DNA of 63,244 nt from Curtobacterium flaccumfaciens UCD-AKU (GTDB taxonomy: Bacteria > Actinomycetota > Actinomycetes > Actinomycetales > Microbacteriaceae), in contig NZ_KB714612.1 of assembly GCF_000349565.1 (NCBI RefSeq), positions 760 through 64,003 on the forward strand, written 5' to 3'. The position numbers and the translations under genes are program-made. Shown piece after piece: positions 1-8,185 of this stretch. The notes beneath the pieces were generated by a model, which was not told the DNA's origin, ran no database searches, and was given only the letters and a program-made list of their open reading frames with translations. Position 1 is the first letter of the stretch. Every line of letters starts with the position of its first letter.

Positions 1-336
1 GCGTCCGCCACCGCCGACGCCACCAAGCGCGCTGCCGACGCCACCGCCGACACGACGAAGCGTGCCGTCGACGCCGCTGCCGAGACCGGCGAGCGTGTTC
101 GCGACTCCGCCTCGGAGTCCCTCGCCCGCGCATCGGAGCAGGCCGCCGACGCGGCATCGTCCGCGAAGGACGCCGCCGAACAGGCCCGCGACGTCGTCGT
201 CGAGACAGCCGGCACGACCCGCGACCGGGCCGCCGACGTCGCCGGTGCCGCGGCCGAAGCGGCTGACGACGCCGCTGACGCCGCTGACTCGGCCGCCGAC
301 GCCGCAGCGGCACCGCGGCACCGGGACCAGCCGTGA
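1..336 (+). CDS. Ala-rich helical repeat protein (3' part only)
   Basis: The 5' end lies outside the window. The visible 111 codons are dominated by Ala, Asp, Thr, Arg and Glu in loose 11-residue-like repeats such as ADATKRAAD and SEQAADAASSAKDAAEQ, with no hydrophobic segment. This is typical of long amphipathic helices seen in LEA-like or apolipoprotein-like stress proteins and in bacterial coiled-coil envelope proteins. The stop TGA (334-336) overlaps the GTG start of the next gene as GTGA, so the two are probably translated together and the protein may act with that membrane protein. The fragment ends with a less repetitive basic tail (RHRDQP). Exact family not recognised; the repeat nature makes homology calls unreliable. 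Confidence 0.7.
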   Translation, partial: ASATADATKRAADATADTTKRAVDAAAETGERVRDSASESLARASEQAADAASSAKDAAEQARDVVVETAGTTRDRAADVAGAAAEAADDAADAADSAADAAAAPRHRDQP

Positions 337-749
337 CCACCGCCTGGTCCGGAGGGCGCCGGTCCCGCGACCGGCGCCCCCGACCCCGCGGCGTCTGGAT
401 CGCCGGCGGCATCGGGGTCTTCCTCGTGCTCGCCATCGCGGTCGGCGGCTTCCTGCCGCTGGTCGGGTTCCTCGGCGGGGTCACCGCGACCACCGCCGGC
501 CTCGTGCCGTTCCCGTTCGTCCGTGTCACCCTGATCGCACTGCTCGGTGCGGTCGTGGTGCTCGCCCTGCTCCTGCTCGCCCTGACCCGCCGGCACACCG
601 CCACCGCGACGACCGCCGTCGTGCTCGCCGTCCTGGTGAGCGTGGCCGTCACCCTGGTCCCCGTCGTCCTGGTCGCCGTCGGCTCCGCAGACCGCGCCGG
701 CGACGTCTGGCCGATCGTCACGGACCTCTGGAACCGCTTCACCGGCTGA
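333..749 (+). CDS. Small polytopic membrane protein
   Basis: 138-residue protein. After a basic N-terminus (RRSRDRRPRPRG) it is almost entirely hydrophobic, with about four predicted membrane helices (roughly residues 21-42, 45-66, 68-90 and 95-118). The GTG start at 333 overlaps the upstream stop by 4 bases. I do not recognise a family. The neighbour is a soluble helical-repeat protein, so a membrane anchor or stress-related partner is possible, but that is inference. The gene is followed at 765-780 by one arm of the GACGG-GGAGGC intergenic repeat. Confidence 0.75.
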   Translation: MTTAWSGGRRSRDRRPRPRGVWIAGGIGVFLVLAIAVGGFLPLVGFLGGVTATTAGLVPFPFVRVTLIALLGAVVVLALLLLALTRRHTATATTAVVLAVLVSVAVTLVPVVLVAVGSADRAGDVWPIVTDLWNRFTG

Positions 750-764
750 CGTCGGGCACACGGC

Positions 765-780
765 GACGGCCTGGAGGCCC
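765..780. repeat. Intergenic repeat, solo arm
   Basis: GACGGCCTGGAGGCCC is a single arm of the repeat family that recurs at gene ends throughout the window. No matching inverted arm follows here, so it should not form the strong hairpin seen at 34009-34063. Confidence 0.55.
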
Positions 781-849
781 GCCCCGCCCGACCACGTCGG
801 CGCACCCGGGTGGTCCGCCGGTCCACTGCCCGTCCGCTAGCCTCGCGAC

Positions 850-1500
850 GTGAAGCGTCTCTCCCCTGGCCAGCGCTGGGTCATCGGTCTCGGCGCGTTC
901 GCGCTCGTCTGTCTCGTCGTCGGCGTCATCGGGCTGGCGGTCGGGGTCACGAACCGGTACGGGTGCCTCTCCGACTCCGAGACCTGGCCGCAGTCCCGCT
1001 GCCTCGGCGACGACTCCGGGATCTACTGGGGCAGCAGCCTCGGCATCATCGGGCTGCTGCACCTCGGCCTGACCGGCCTGGCCGGTGCACTCGTCTGGAC
1101 CTCGACCCCGGCGATCGCGCCGCGTCCCGTCAAGCGTCCGACGCCGCGCCCCGGAGCGACGCACCGGGTCTTCTCGTACGGCACCCTCCAGCAGCCCCTG
1201 GTGCAGGAGTCCCTGTTCGGCGACCACGTCCCGACGACCGCGGACTCCCTGCCCGGCTGGCGACTCGACTGGGTGACGATCACCGACCCGGACGTCATCC
1301 GGACGAGCGGCTCCGACCGGCACCCGATCCTGCGCCGCGGCGCCGCGGGCGACGTCGTCGAGGGCGTGGCCCTGACGCTCGGGTACGAGTGGCAGCTCCG
1401 CGCGGTCGACGACTACGAGGTCGCCGACTACCAGCGCATCCAGGTCACGCTGGCCTCGGGCTGGACGGCCTGGGTCTACGTGGCGGCCGACGAAGCCTGA
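850..1500 (+). CDS. Membrane-anchored gamma-glutamylcyclotransferase-like protein
   Basis: 216 residues. The first third holds two membrane helices (about 10-34 and 58-82) with a small extracytoplasmic loop containing two Cys. From about residue 97 there is a GGCT/AIG2-like fold, recognised by FSYGTLQ near its start, the PGW turn and the GVALTLGYEWQLRAVDDYE segment that aligns with the acidic catalytic region of the family. Such enzymes cyclise or remove gamma-glutamyl groups; the actual substrate here is unknown. Start GTG 850 is preceded by TAGCCT (838-843) at a 6-base spacing, so the transcript is probably leaderless. The 3' end overlaps the convergent oleD gene by 25 bases. Confidence 0.7.
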   Translation: MKRLSPGQRWVIGLGAFALVCLVVGVIGLAVGVTNRYGCLSDSETWPQSRCLGDDSGIYWGSSLGIIGLLHLGLTGLAGALVWTSTPAIAPRPVKRPTPRPGATHRVFSYGTLQQPLVQESLFGDHVPTTADSLPGWRLDWVTITDPDVIRTSGSDRHPILRRGAAGDVVEGVALTLGYEWQLRAVDDYEVADYQRIQVTLASGWTAWVYVAADEA

Positions 1501-2465
1501 GCCGCAACGCGCAGCCGTCCGAGCCCCTCGTCGATCGACACCGACGGGGTCCACCGCAGGTCCTGCCGGGTCCGTCGCTGGTCGAACCAGTGCGCGGTCG
1601 AGAGCTGTTCGGCCAGGAACCGGGTCATCGGCGGCTCGTCCTCACCCGGTCGGACACGCCAGACGGCCTCGACCACTGAGCCCGCTGCCCGGGCGACCGC
1701 CGCCGGCACGTGCCACTGCGGTGGCCGGACGCCCGATGCCGTGCAGATGCCGGCGAGCAGGTGGGCGACGGGTCGGGGCTCACCGTTCGTGACGACGTAC
1801 GCGTTGCCGTGCACGCCGTCGTCCGTGACGCGCTCGAGTGCCGCGACCATGGCCGTCGCGGCGTTGTCGACGTAGAGCGTGTCGATGAGCGCGGCGCCGG
1901 AGTCGAGCAGCGGGAGCCGTCCGGCTCGGGCCCGCTCGACGATCCGTCCGACGAGCTGCGTGTCACCCGGCCCCCACACCAGGTGCGGCCGGACCGCCAC
2001 GACGGCGAAGTCCGGGGCGTCGGCGTCGAGTGCCAGCAGCTCCGCCGCGGCCTTGGTGCGGGCGTAGTCGCCACGGGCACGGGACGGTTCGGCAGGTCCG
2101 GCGTCGGCCCCGACGAGCGACGACCCGGTGTGCGCGACCGACGGCGACGACACGAAGACGAAGCGCGCGACCCCGGCGGCACGGGCGGCTCGCAGCAGTG
2201 ATCGCGTTCCGTCGACGTTCACGCGCGCGAAGTCGGCTGGGTCCCCGGCGAGCGACACCTTGGCGGCCAGGTGCACGACGGCTTCGACCCCGTCGACCGC
2301 GCGGGCGATCGCGGCGTCGTCGGTCATCGTGCCGGCGACGTCCTGCACCCCGGGCACACCGGATGGACGGCGCTGGAACGTCCGGACCTCGTGCCCGGCG
2401 TCCCGCACGGCCGCGGCGGTGGCCTGCCCGAGGAACCCGCTGGCCCCGGTGACCAGGACCTTCAC
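1476..2465 (-). CDS. oleD: OleD, NAD(P)-dependent 2-alkyl-3-oxoalkanoate reductase
   Basis: 329-residue short-chain dehydrogenase/reductase of the extended (3-beta-HSD/epimerase) type. It begins VLVTGASGFLG, the Rossmann dinucleotide-binding motif, has the catalytic FVSS segment and the YARTK (YxxxK) pair, then RPHLVWGPGD. In the ole pathway this enzyme reduces the 2-alkyl-3-ketoacid from OleA to the 2-alkyl-3-hydroxyacid. Identity rests on family plus position: it is the last gene of an oleA-oleBC-oleD operon. GTG start (2465-2463) overlaps the oleBC stop by 4 bases. A much longer open frame continues upstream, but it is only the shadow of oleBC in another frame. The stop TAG lies inside the 3' end of the convergent GGCT-like gene. 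Confidence 0.88.
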   Translation of the reverse strand: MKVLVTGASGFLGQATAAAVRDAGHEVRTFQRRPSGVPGVQDVAGTMTDDAAIARAVDGVEAVVHLAAKVSLAGDPADFARVNVDGTRSLLRAARAAGVARFVFVSSPSVAHTGSSLVGADAGPAEPSRARGDYARTKAAAELLALDADAPDFAVVAVRPHLVWGPGDTQLVGRIVERARAGRLPLLDSGAALIDTLYVDNAATAMVAALERVTDDGVHGNAYVVTNGEPRPVAHLLAGICTASGVRPPQWHVPAAVARAAGSVVEAVWRVRPGEDEPPMTRFLAEQLSTAHWFDQRRTRQDLRWTPSVSIDEGLGRLRVAAQASSAAT

Positions 2466-5179
2466 GGCCGTACCATCCGTCCGCCGGACAGCACCGAGCC
2501 GGCCCAGCGGGACAGCCGGGTGCGGTCGACCTTGGAGTTGTGCCGGATGTCGGTCGGCAGCACGGGCACGACGAGCACTGCGGCGAGCCGGACCCCGGCG
2601 GCAGCGCGGACCGCGGCGGCGAGCTGCGGCGACGCCAGACCCGGCCGGCGCACGGCGGGATCGGTCTCGACGACGGCCACCACCTGCTGCGTGCCGATCG
2701 GACCGATGGCCGCGACCCCGGTACGTCCGACACCGTCGACGCCCTCGATCCGCTGCTCCGGCCCGACCGGTGTGACGACCCCGTCGGGCGTGGTGAGCAC
2801 GTGCTGCAGCCGGCCTTCGACCCAGACCCGTCCCGCGGAGTCGAGGTGTCCGACGTCCCCGGTGCGGTGTCCGCGCGGGTCGTCGACCCCGAGCCGCGAG
2901 ACCCGGTCGGTGCGCCAGAGCCGGTCGTAGTGGTCGCGCACGTGCGGTGCCGCGACGACGATCTCGCCGGTGACCCCGGGCGCGTCCGTCAGGGCTCCGG
3001 TCGCGCGACCGGAACCGTCGAGCGGCGCGATGCGGACGCGGACGTTCGCCGCTGGCACCCCGACGCAGATCCCCTCGTCGGTGGACCGGCCGGCGGCGCG
3101 GACCCCGTCCAGGTCGACGTCGGTCATGAGCAGCCCCTCGGTCATGCCGTAGGGGGTGTGGGCAGTGGCGTTCGGCATCAGCTCGGTCGCCGCGGTCAGC
3201 AGCACGGCCGACACGGGAGCGCCGGCCGACAGGAACAGCCGCACGCCCCGCAGCGCCGCACGGTCGGCATCGGTGAGCTCCGACGCCGTCTCGACCACGT
3301 TGGCCAGCGCTGCCGGCGACAGGAACACCACGGTGGCATCGGCGGCGGCGACCGACGCAGCGACCGCCTTCGCCGTGAGCGTGCGCGGCGCGGTGACGTC
3401 CATGTCCGGCGCGACCGACCTGGCGCCGAGTGCCGGGCCGAGCAGCGCGAACGGTGCGAACCCGGCGACGAGTCCGGTGCCGACCCCGACGTCGTACTGG
3501 GTCGCCAGGGCGTCCCGGACGGCGCTCAGCTGCCCGTGCGTGTACACGACGCCCTTCGCCGGGCCGGTCGACCCCGAGGTGAACAGCACCGCGGCGGGCG
3601 CGTCCGGCGACGGCACTGCCGGCAGTTCCGCCCCGTGCGCGAGACGACGCGCACCACGTCGGGCCACGTCGACGAGCGTGTGCTCGACGCGCAGCGCCCT
3701 CCGTGCCGGTGCGGGCAGCGAGACCGTCGCGATGCGTCGCCCCGGCCAGCCGAGGGCACGCGCGGCACCGAGGCCGGGCAGCGCGCCGATGATCCAGTCG
3801 GGTCGGGCACCGCGGACCGCGCGGGTCAGGCCCCCGAGGCCGAGACCGGCATCCGCGACGACGACGACCGCCCCGATCCGCACGCAGGCGTACAGGACGG
3901 CGGTCAGGTCGGCACCGGGGGTCACCAGGAGCGAGACACGGTCGCCGCTCCGGACCCCCAGGTCGTCCAGCCCGGCGGCGATCTCGTCGACCCGTCGGGC
4001 GAGCAGCCGCCACGTGATCGTGCGGGGACCGCCCGCGGCGGCCATCTCGACCAGGGCGGGGTCGTCACTCCCCCGCAGCTCGTCGAGCCGCGCCCAGAGC
4101 GGCGGCGTCGCCGCGGCGGGCCGGTCCGTGTCCACGGGTCCGGACTGGAGGCCCGGGTCGGCCTGTGCACGACGGCCACCGTCCGGCAGGCGGTCACCGA
4201 GCCAGTCGAACACCGCGCCCGCCACGTCGGCGTCATCAGGCAGCAGGTGCCCGGCGCCCTCGAACCGGTGGACGTCGGCGTGCGGCATCCGCTCGGTCAG
4301 GTCGTCCAGGTAGCGCTCGAGGAACACCGGGTCACGCGGACCCCAGAGCAGGAGCGCCGGCACGTCGAGCGCCGCCACACCCGCAGCGATGCGGTCGAGC
4401 TCCGGCGCACTCCGGTGCCGGGCGTCGACGGGGATGTCCGCGACGAAGCCGCCGATGCCACCGCGCCGCGCGGCACCACGGTAGGGCGCCCGGTAGCCGT
4501 CGGCCGTGGCACGGTCGAGCTTCGGGTGCGCGATGGCCAGGGTGGTCTCGAGGAACGCGGGGGTCACGACCGTCGCGCGGCCGAGCATGCCGGGGCCGAG
4601 GGCGAGCCGCAGCGGGGCGGGGATCGGGGCGTCGTCGGGCTGGTGCACCGCGGTGTTGCACGTCATCGCGGCGGCCAGGACGTCCGGGTGGTCGACCGCC
4701 CAGCCGAGCGACACCACACCGCCCCAGTCGTGGCCGAGGGTGACGACCGGGCCGGTCAGCCCGAGTTCGTCGGTCAGGGCACCGAGGTCCGCGACGCGCT
4801 GCGGCAGCCCCCGCTCGACGCCGGTGCGCTCCGAGAAGCCCATGTCGAGCTGGTCGACGGCGACCACGCGCCAGGCCGGGCCGCCGGCCTGGGCGACCTC
4901 GAGCGAGGTGCGGAGCACCGACCGCCAGAGGTACGACCAGGTCGGGTTGCCGTGCACGCACAGGATGGTGCCGACCGGTTCCACGCCGAGCGCGGCCAGG
5001 GACCCGGCCGTGTCGAGGAGGTGCCAGGTGCGCGCGGCGCGATCCGTTCCTCCCCTGCGATCTCCGGACCACGCGGGGACCGTGACCAGACGCGACCACG
5101 CCGGGTCGAGGCCGGGCAGGGAGGGTGGCTGCGTCGCCGGAGCCGTGCTCGCGGCGACGCGGGGCAACCGGGACCTCAC
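2462..5179 (-). CDS. oleBC: OleBC fusion: beta-lactone decarboxylase plus beta-lactone synthetase
   Basis: 905 residues joining two enzymes. Residues about 40-335 are an alpha/beta hydrolase of the haloalkane dehalogenase type: HGNPTWSYLWR (oxyanion region), GHDWGG with nucleophile Asp151, and GAGH with His311. This is the OleB part, which decarboxylates the cis-beta-lactone to the olefin. Residues about 360-905 are an AMP-forming ligase-fold protein: P-loop LFTSGSTGPAKGV at 532-544, TPYGMTEG, and RTGDVGHLD near the end. This is the OleC part, which makes the beta-lactone from the 2-alkyl-3-hydroxyacid. OleBC fusions are known in Actinobacteria. GTG start at 5179 overlaps the oleA stop by 4 bases, so the whole operon is translationally coupled. 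Confidence 0.9.
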   Translation of the reverse strand: MRSRLPRVAASTAPATQPPSLPGLDPAWSRLVTVPAWSGDRRGGTDRAARTWHLLDTAGSLAALGVEPVGTILCVHGNPTWSYLWRSVLRTSLEVAQAGGPAWRVVAVDQLDMGFSERTGVERGLPQRVADLGALTDELGLTGPVVTLGHDWGGVVSLGWAVDHPDVLAAAMTCNTAVHQPDDAPIPAPLRLALGPGMLGRATVVTPAFLETTLAIAHPKLDRATADGYRAPYRGAARRGGIGGFVADIPVDARHRSAPELDRIAAGVAALDVPALLLWGPRDPVFLERYLDDLTERMPHADVHRFEGAGHLLPDDADVAGAVFDWLGDRLPDGGRRAQADPGLQSGPVDTDRPAAATPPLWARLDELRGSDDPALVEMAAAGGPRTITWRLLARRVDEIAAGLDDLGVRSGDRVSLLVTPGADLTAVLYACVRIGAVVVVADAGLGLGGLTRAVRGARPDWIIGALPGLGAARALGWPGRRIATVSLPAPARRALRVEHTLVDVARRGARRLAHGAELPAVPSPDAPAAVLFTSGSTGPAKGVVYTHGQLSAVRDALATQYDVGVGTGLVAGFAPFALLGPALGARSVAPDMDVTAPRTLTAKAVAASVAAADATVVFLSPAALANVVETASELTDADRAALRGVRLFLSAGAPVSAVLLTAATELMPNATAHTPYGMTEGLLMTDVDLDGVRAAGRSTDEGICVGVPAANVRVRIAPLDGSGRATGALTDAPGVTGEIVVAAPHVRDHYDRLWRTDRVSRLGVDDPRGHRTGDVGHLDSAGRVWVEGRLQHVLTTPDGVVTPVGPEQRIEGVDGVGRTGVAAIGPIGTQQVVAVVETDPAVRRPGLASPQLAAAVRAAAGVRLAAVLVVPVLPTDIRHNSKVDRTRLSRWAGSVLSGGRMVRP

Positions 5180-6249
5180 CAGTGGAGTTCCATCATCGCC
5201 GTGTTGATGCCGGAGCCGACGCCGCCCAGGAACACGCGGTCACCGCGACGGATGCCGCCGGAGGCGACCTCGTCGGCCAGGGTGATCGGGATCGACGCGG
5301 GGCCGACGTTGCCGAACCGCTGGTAGGTGGTGGGGACCTTGTCGCGCGGGATGCCGATCGCCTCGACGAAGGCGTTGGTGTGCACGTCGGAGACCTGGTG
5401 CAGCACGTAGCGGTCCATGTCGGCCCAGTCGAAGTGGGCGCGGGCCTCGGTCCAGGCGGCGACGACGAGCTCCATGCCGCCCTTGAGCAGCATCTTGGCG
5501 TCCGTGAACATGCCGTCGACGCTGCCGACGCACAGGTCGTACCACTGGGTCGCCGCGCGGGTGACGCCGCCGACGATCCGGTGTCCTTCGGGGTGCAGGT
5601 CCGCCGGGCCGAGCACGGCCGCCGCGGCGCCGGACCCGAGGGTCAGGCTGGCGAACTCGCTCATGAAGTCCTTGCGGTTCCGCCCGCCCTGGTTCAGGCG
5701 GTCGATGGTGTTGAGCTGCACCTGGTCGGCGTCCTCGCCGTCGACGACGAGCGCGTACTTGATCTGCCCGGAGTCGATCATGCCCGCGGCGACGCTCATG
5801 GCGTTGACGAACCCGAGGCACGCGTTCGCGATGTCGAAGTTGATGGCCGACGACGGCAGCCCGAGCCCGTGGTGCAGGCGGACGGCCACCGACGGCTCCA
5901 GGTGCGGACGGGTCACCGAGGTGTTGATGAGCAGGCCGATCTCGTCCGGACGCACCCCGGCCTCGGCCATGGCACGGCGGCCGGCGTCGATCGCGGCGTC
6001 CTGGAAGGTCTGCCCCTCGCCCCAGTTGCGACGTTCGATGACCCCGGCGACGCGCTCGAGCAGTCCCATCGGCAGACGGAGACGACGGAGGACCCCACGG
6101 AGCTTGGCCTCGATGTCGGCAGAGGTCGTCACACGCTCCGCCGTGGTGGTCGCCACGGAGAGCAGTGAGACGTTCCGGTGCTTCGCCGTGGCGTTGCCGG
6201 GCTGCTCCGGTTCACTGCTCGATGCCTGGTCGACCGGCCGTTCCGTCAT
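5176..6249 (-). CDS. oleA: OleA, acyl-CoA head-to-head Claisen condensing enzyme
   Basis: Thiolase-superfamily enzyme (357 residues from ATG 6249) that joins two long-chain acyl-CoAs to a 2-alkyl-3-ketoacid. Counting from this start, the key residues are Glu118 (HLEPS), Cys144 (NACLGF), His284 (VLHQVSD) and Asn314 (FGNVGPAS). These nearly match the numbering I recall for Xanthomonas OleA (Glu117, Cys143, His285, Asn315), which supports this start over the ATG nine codons upstream (6276). The glutamate separates OleA from FabH-type synthases. First gene of the ole operon; it lies 69 bases downstream of the rimK-like gene on the same strand, so read-through from that gene is possible. Confidence 0.92.
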   Translation of the reverse strand: MTERPVDQASSSEPEQPGNATAKHRNVSLLSVATTTAERVTTSADIEAKLRGVLRRLRLPMGLLERVAGVIERRNWGEGQTFQDAAIDAGRRAMAEAGVRPDEIGLLINTSVTRPHLEPSVAVRLHHGLGLPSSAINFDIANACLGFVNAMSVAAGMIDSGQIKYALVVDGEDADQVQLNTIDRLNQGGRNRKDFMSEFASLTLGSGAAAAVLGPADLHPEGHRIVGGVTRAATQWYDLCVGSVDGMFTDAKMLLKGGMELVVAAWTEARAHFDWADMDRYVLHQVSDVHTNAFVEAIGIPRDKVPTTYQRFGNVGPASIPITLADEVASGGIRRGDRVFLGGVGSGINTAMMELHW

Positions 6250-6318
6250 GATCGTCACCGACACATACTTCCGCATCTGGCCTGTGTGCGCGATCCGGAT
6301 GCGCTGGACGGCTCCGGA

Positions 6319-7497
6319 TCAGACGTCCTTCGGCAACTTCCGCACCTTCGCGCGCCGCTTGCGACGCTCCGGGATCATCGAGCGCATCTCCTCGAGCTTG
6401 CCGAAGCAGAGCAGGCGGTCCCCCGGCTCGAGGGCGACACCGCTGCGTGGGTTCGGGATGACGTTCGAGCCACGGTGCAGGGTGAGGACCGTGATGTCGC
6501 GGTCCCAGAGCCCGGACTCCTTGATCGTCTTGCCGACCAGGTCCGCGTTGGTGTGCACGAGGAGCTCCGCGACGCCGTAGCCGGTCGAGACGGACAGCCG
6601 CTGGCGGACGTCGATCTCGGGGAACGCCACCTGGTTCGCGATGAAGTCGACGACCGCACCGGCGATGTCGAGGCCGGTGGCACGCTCGACGCCCTCGAGC
6701 CCCGGTGAGGAGTTGACCTCCATCACGAGCGGCCCGTCGTTGCCCTCGAGCATGTCGACGCCGGCGACCTTCAGGCCCATGATCTGCGCCGAACGGACGG
6801 CCACGGCCTCGTACTCGGGCGTGAGCGTGACCTTCTCGACGGTGCCGCCGCGGTGCACGTTCGACCGGAACTCGTCACCCGAGGCGGTCCGGCGCATCGC
6901 CGCGACGACCCGGTCACCGACGACCAGGGCACGGATGTCCCGGCCGCGGCTCTCGGCGATGAACCGCTGGATCAGGACGTTCTGCTTGGTGGAGTGCAGG
7001 GTCTCGACGATCGACTCGGCGACCTTCGCCTCGGGTGCCAGGATCACGCCGATGCCCTGCGTGCCCTCGAGGAGCTTGATGACGACGGGCGCGCCGCCGA
7101 CCCGCTCGATCGCGCCGCGCACGTCGTTGCGGCCGGCCACGAACGTCGTCGCCGGCATGCCGATGTCGTGCCGCGACAGGATCTGGTTCGCCCGGAGCTT
7201 GTCACGCGAGTTCGTGATGCCGTTCGCCGTGTTCGGCGTGTAGACGTCCATCTGCTCGAACTGCCGCACGACGGCGGTGCCGTAGTAGGTGATCGAGTTG
7301 CCGATGCGCGGCAGCACGGCGTCGTAGTCGCTCAGCAGCTTGCCGCGGTAGAGCAGGTCCGGGTCGTCACCGGACAGGTCGATCGCGAAGCGCAGCGTGT
7401 TGAGCACCTTGACCTCGTGCCCGCGGTCGAGTGCCGCTGCGCGGAGGCGCTGGGTCGAGTACGCCTGGGGCGCACGCGACAGGATGGCGAGTTTCAT
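6319..7497 (-). CDS. rimK: RimK-type ATP-grasp glutamate ligase fused to an RCK_C domain
   Basis: 392 residues. Residues 1-290 align with E. coli RimK, which adds glutamates to ribosomal protein S6: MKLAILSRAP start, LPRIGNSITYYGTAV, ATP-grasp core GGAPVVIKLLEGTQGIGV (134-151), RSNVHRGG and the metal-binding LVMEVNSSPGLEG (257-269). E. coli RimK stops near residue 300. Here about 90 residues follow; 306-369 look like a TrkA-C/RCK_C domain (ELLVHTNADLVGKTI, LEPGDRLLCFG), a ligand-binding module usually found in potassium channel and transporter regulators, and the end is a basic tail. ATG at 7497 chosen by homology. Divergent from a RimB-like protease, the usual functional partner. Target protein in this organism is unproven. 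Confidence 0.85.
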   Translation of the reverse strand: MKLAILSRAPQAYSTQRLRAAALDRGHEVKVLNTLRFAIDLSGDDPDLLYRGKLLSDYDAVLPRIGNSITYYGTAVVRQFEQMDVYTPNTANGITNSRDKLRANQILSRHDIGMPATTFVAGRNDVRGAIERVGGAPVVIKLLEGTQGIGVILAPEAKVAESIVETLHSTKQNVLIQRFIAESRGRDIRALVVGDRVVAAMRRTASGDEFRSNVHRGGTVEKVTLTPEYEAVAVRSAQIMGLKVAGVDMLEGNDGPLVMEVNSSPGLEGVERATGLDIAGAVVDFIANQVAFPEIDVRQRLSVSTGYGVAELLVHTNADLVGKTIKESGLWDRDITVLTLHRGSNVIPNPRSGVALEPGDRLLCFGKLEEMRSMIPERRKRRAKVRKLPKDV

Positions 7498-7584
7498 CGA
7501 GGGGTTCTCCGCTGGGTCGGATCGACGGCGACGCTCCATCAAAGCATGCGGACGTGGCCGCGGAGCATGCGACAGGATGGGCAC

Positions 7585-8067
7585 ATGGCCCGAGCTCCGA
7601 AGTCCTCCGACAGCGGGCTCGTCGTCGCCGGGTGGCGGGAGTGGGCGGGCCTGCCGGACCTCGGCGTGCCGTGGATCAAGGTGAAGCTCGACACCGGCGC
7701 CCGGAGCTCCGCGTTGCACGCCTTCGACCTCGAGGAACTGCCCGGCGAGCGGGTCCGGTTCTCGCTGCACCCCTGGCAGGACACCGATGCCGACGCCGCC
7801 ACGATCGAGTGCGACGTGCACGACCGGCGCGTCGTCCGCAGCTCCACCGGGCACACCCAGGAACGCATCGTGGTGCTGACGCAGATCGCCCTGGCCGGGC
7901 GCGTCGTCGAGTCCGAGGTCACGCTGAGCAACCGCGACCAGATGGGCTTCCGGATGCTCGTCGGGCGCGAGGCGCTCCGGCAGGGCTTCCTCGTCGATCC
8001 TGCGCGGTCCTTCGTGGCCGGGCGGGCTCCGAAGGAGATCCGGCGCCGCAACCGCGGGCGCGCCTGA
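7585..8067 (+). CDS. RimB-like retropepsin-fold protease (PF05618 family)
   Basis: 160 residues. Matches the family annotated as ATP-dependent zinc protease, with WREWAGLPDLGVPWIKVKLD, then the aspartic-protease-like D-T-G-A-R (Asp36) and SALHA, later the SEVTLSNRDQM segment and GREAL. In Pseudomonas the member RimB trims glutamate tails that RimK adds to S6. The gene is divergent from the RimK fusion with 87 bases between starts, which supports a writer-eraser pair. ATG 7585 has CAGGAT (7573-7578) six bases upstream, a leaderless-type -10. The protein ends in a very basic tail (RRRNRGR) that could contact the ribosome, which is inference. Confidence 0.78.
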   Translation: MARAPKSSDSGLVVAGWREWAGLPDLGVPWIKVKLDTGARSSALHAFDLEELPGERVRFSLHPWQDTDADAATIECDVHDRRVVRSSTGHTQERIVVLTQIALAGRVVESEVTLSNRDQMGFRMLVGREALRQGFLVDPARSFVAGRAPKEIRRRNRGRA

Positions 8068-8109
8068 GCGGTCCTGGTCACCCGGCACGGGCCGTTGCCG
8101 CGACCGGTC

Positions 8110-8154
8110 GACGGCCTGGAGGCGCGGTGCGGGGCCGCCACGGGCCTCCCGTCC
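8110..8154. repeat. Intergenic repeat with inverted arm (terminator-like)
   Basis: GACGGcctGGAGGCGCGG (8110-8127) is followed by GGGCCTCCCGTC (8143-8153), the inverted partner. It lies between the convergent rimB-like and esterase genes, a position suited to a two-way terminator. Confidence 0.55.
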
Positions 8155-8185
8155 GCCTCGGCGCGCGTCTCGGGCGCTGGTCGGG

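Noticed and set aside
2466..4013. Long minus-strand frame running into oleD from upstream (845 codons in total)
   Set aside because: Its first 516 codons are Arg/Pro/Gly-rich and lie opposite to the coding frame of oleBC; only the part from GTG 2465 has protein-like composition.
2540..5326. 928-codon plus-strand frame over oleBC
   Set aside because: Shadow of oleBC, with Arg/Gly/Asp/Val-rich composition and no motif.
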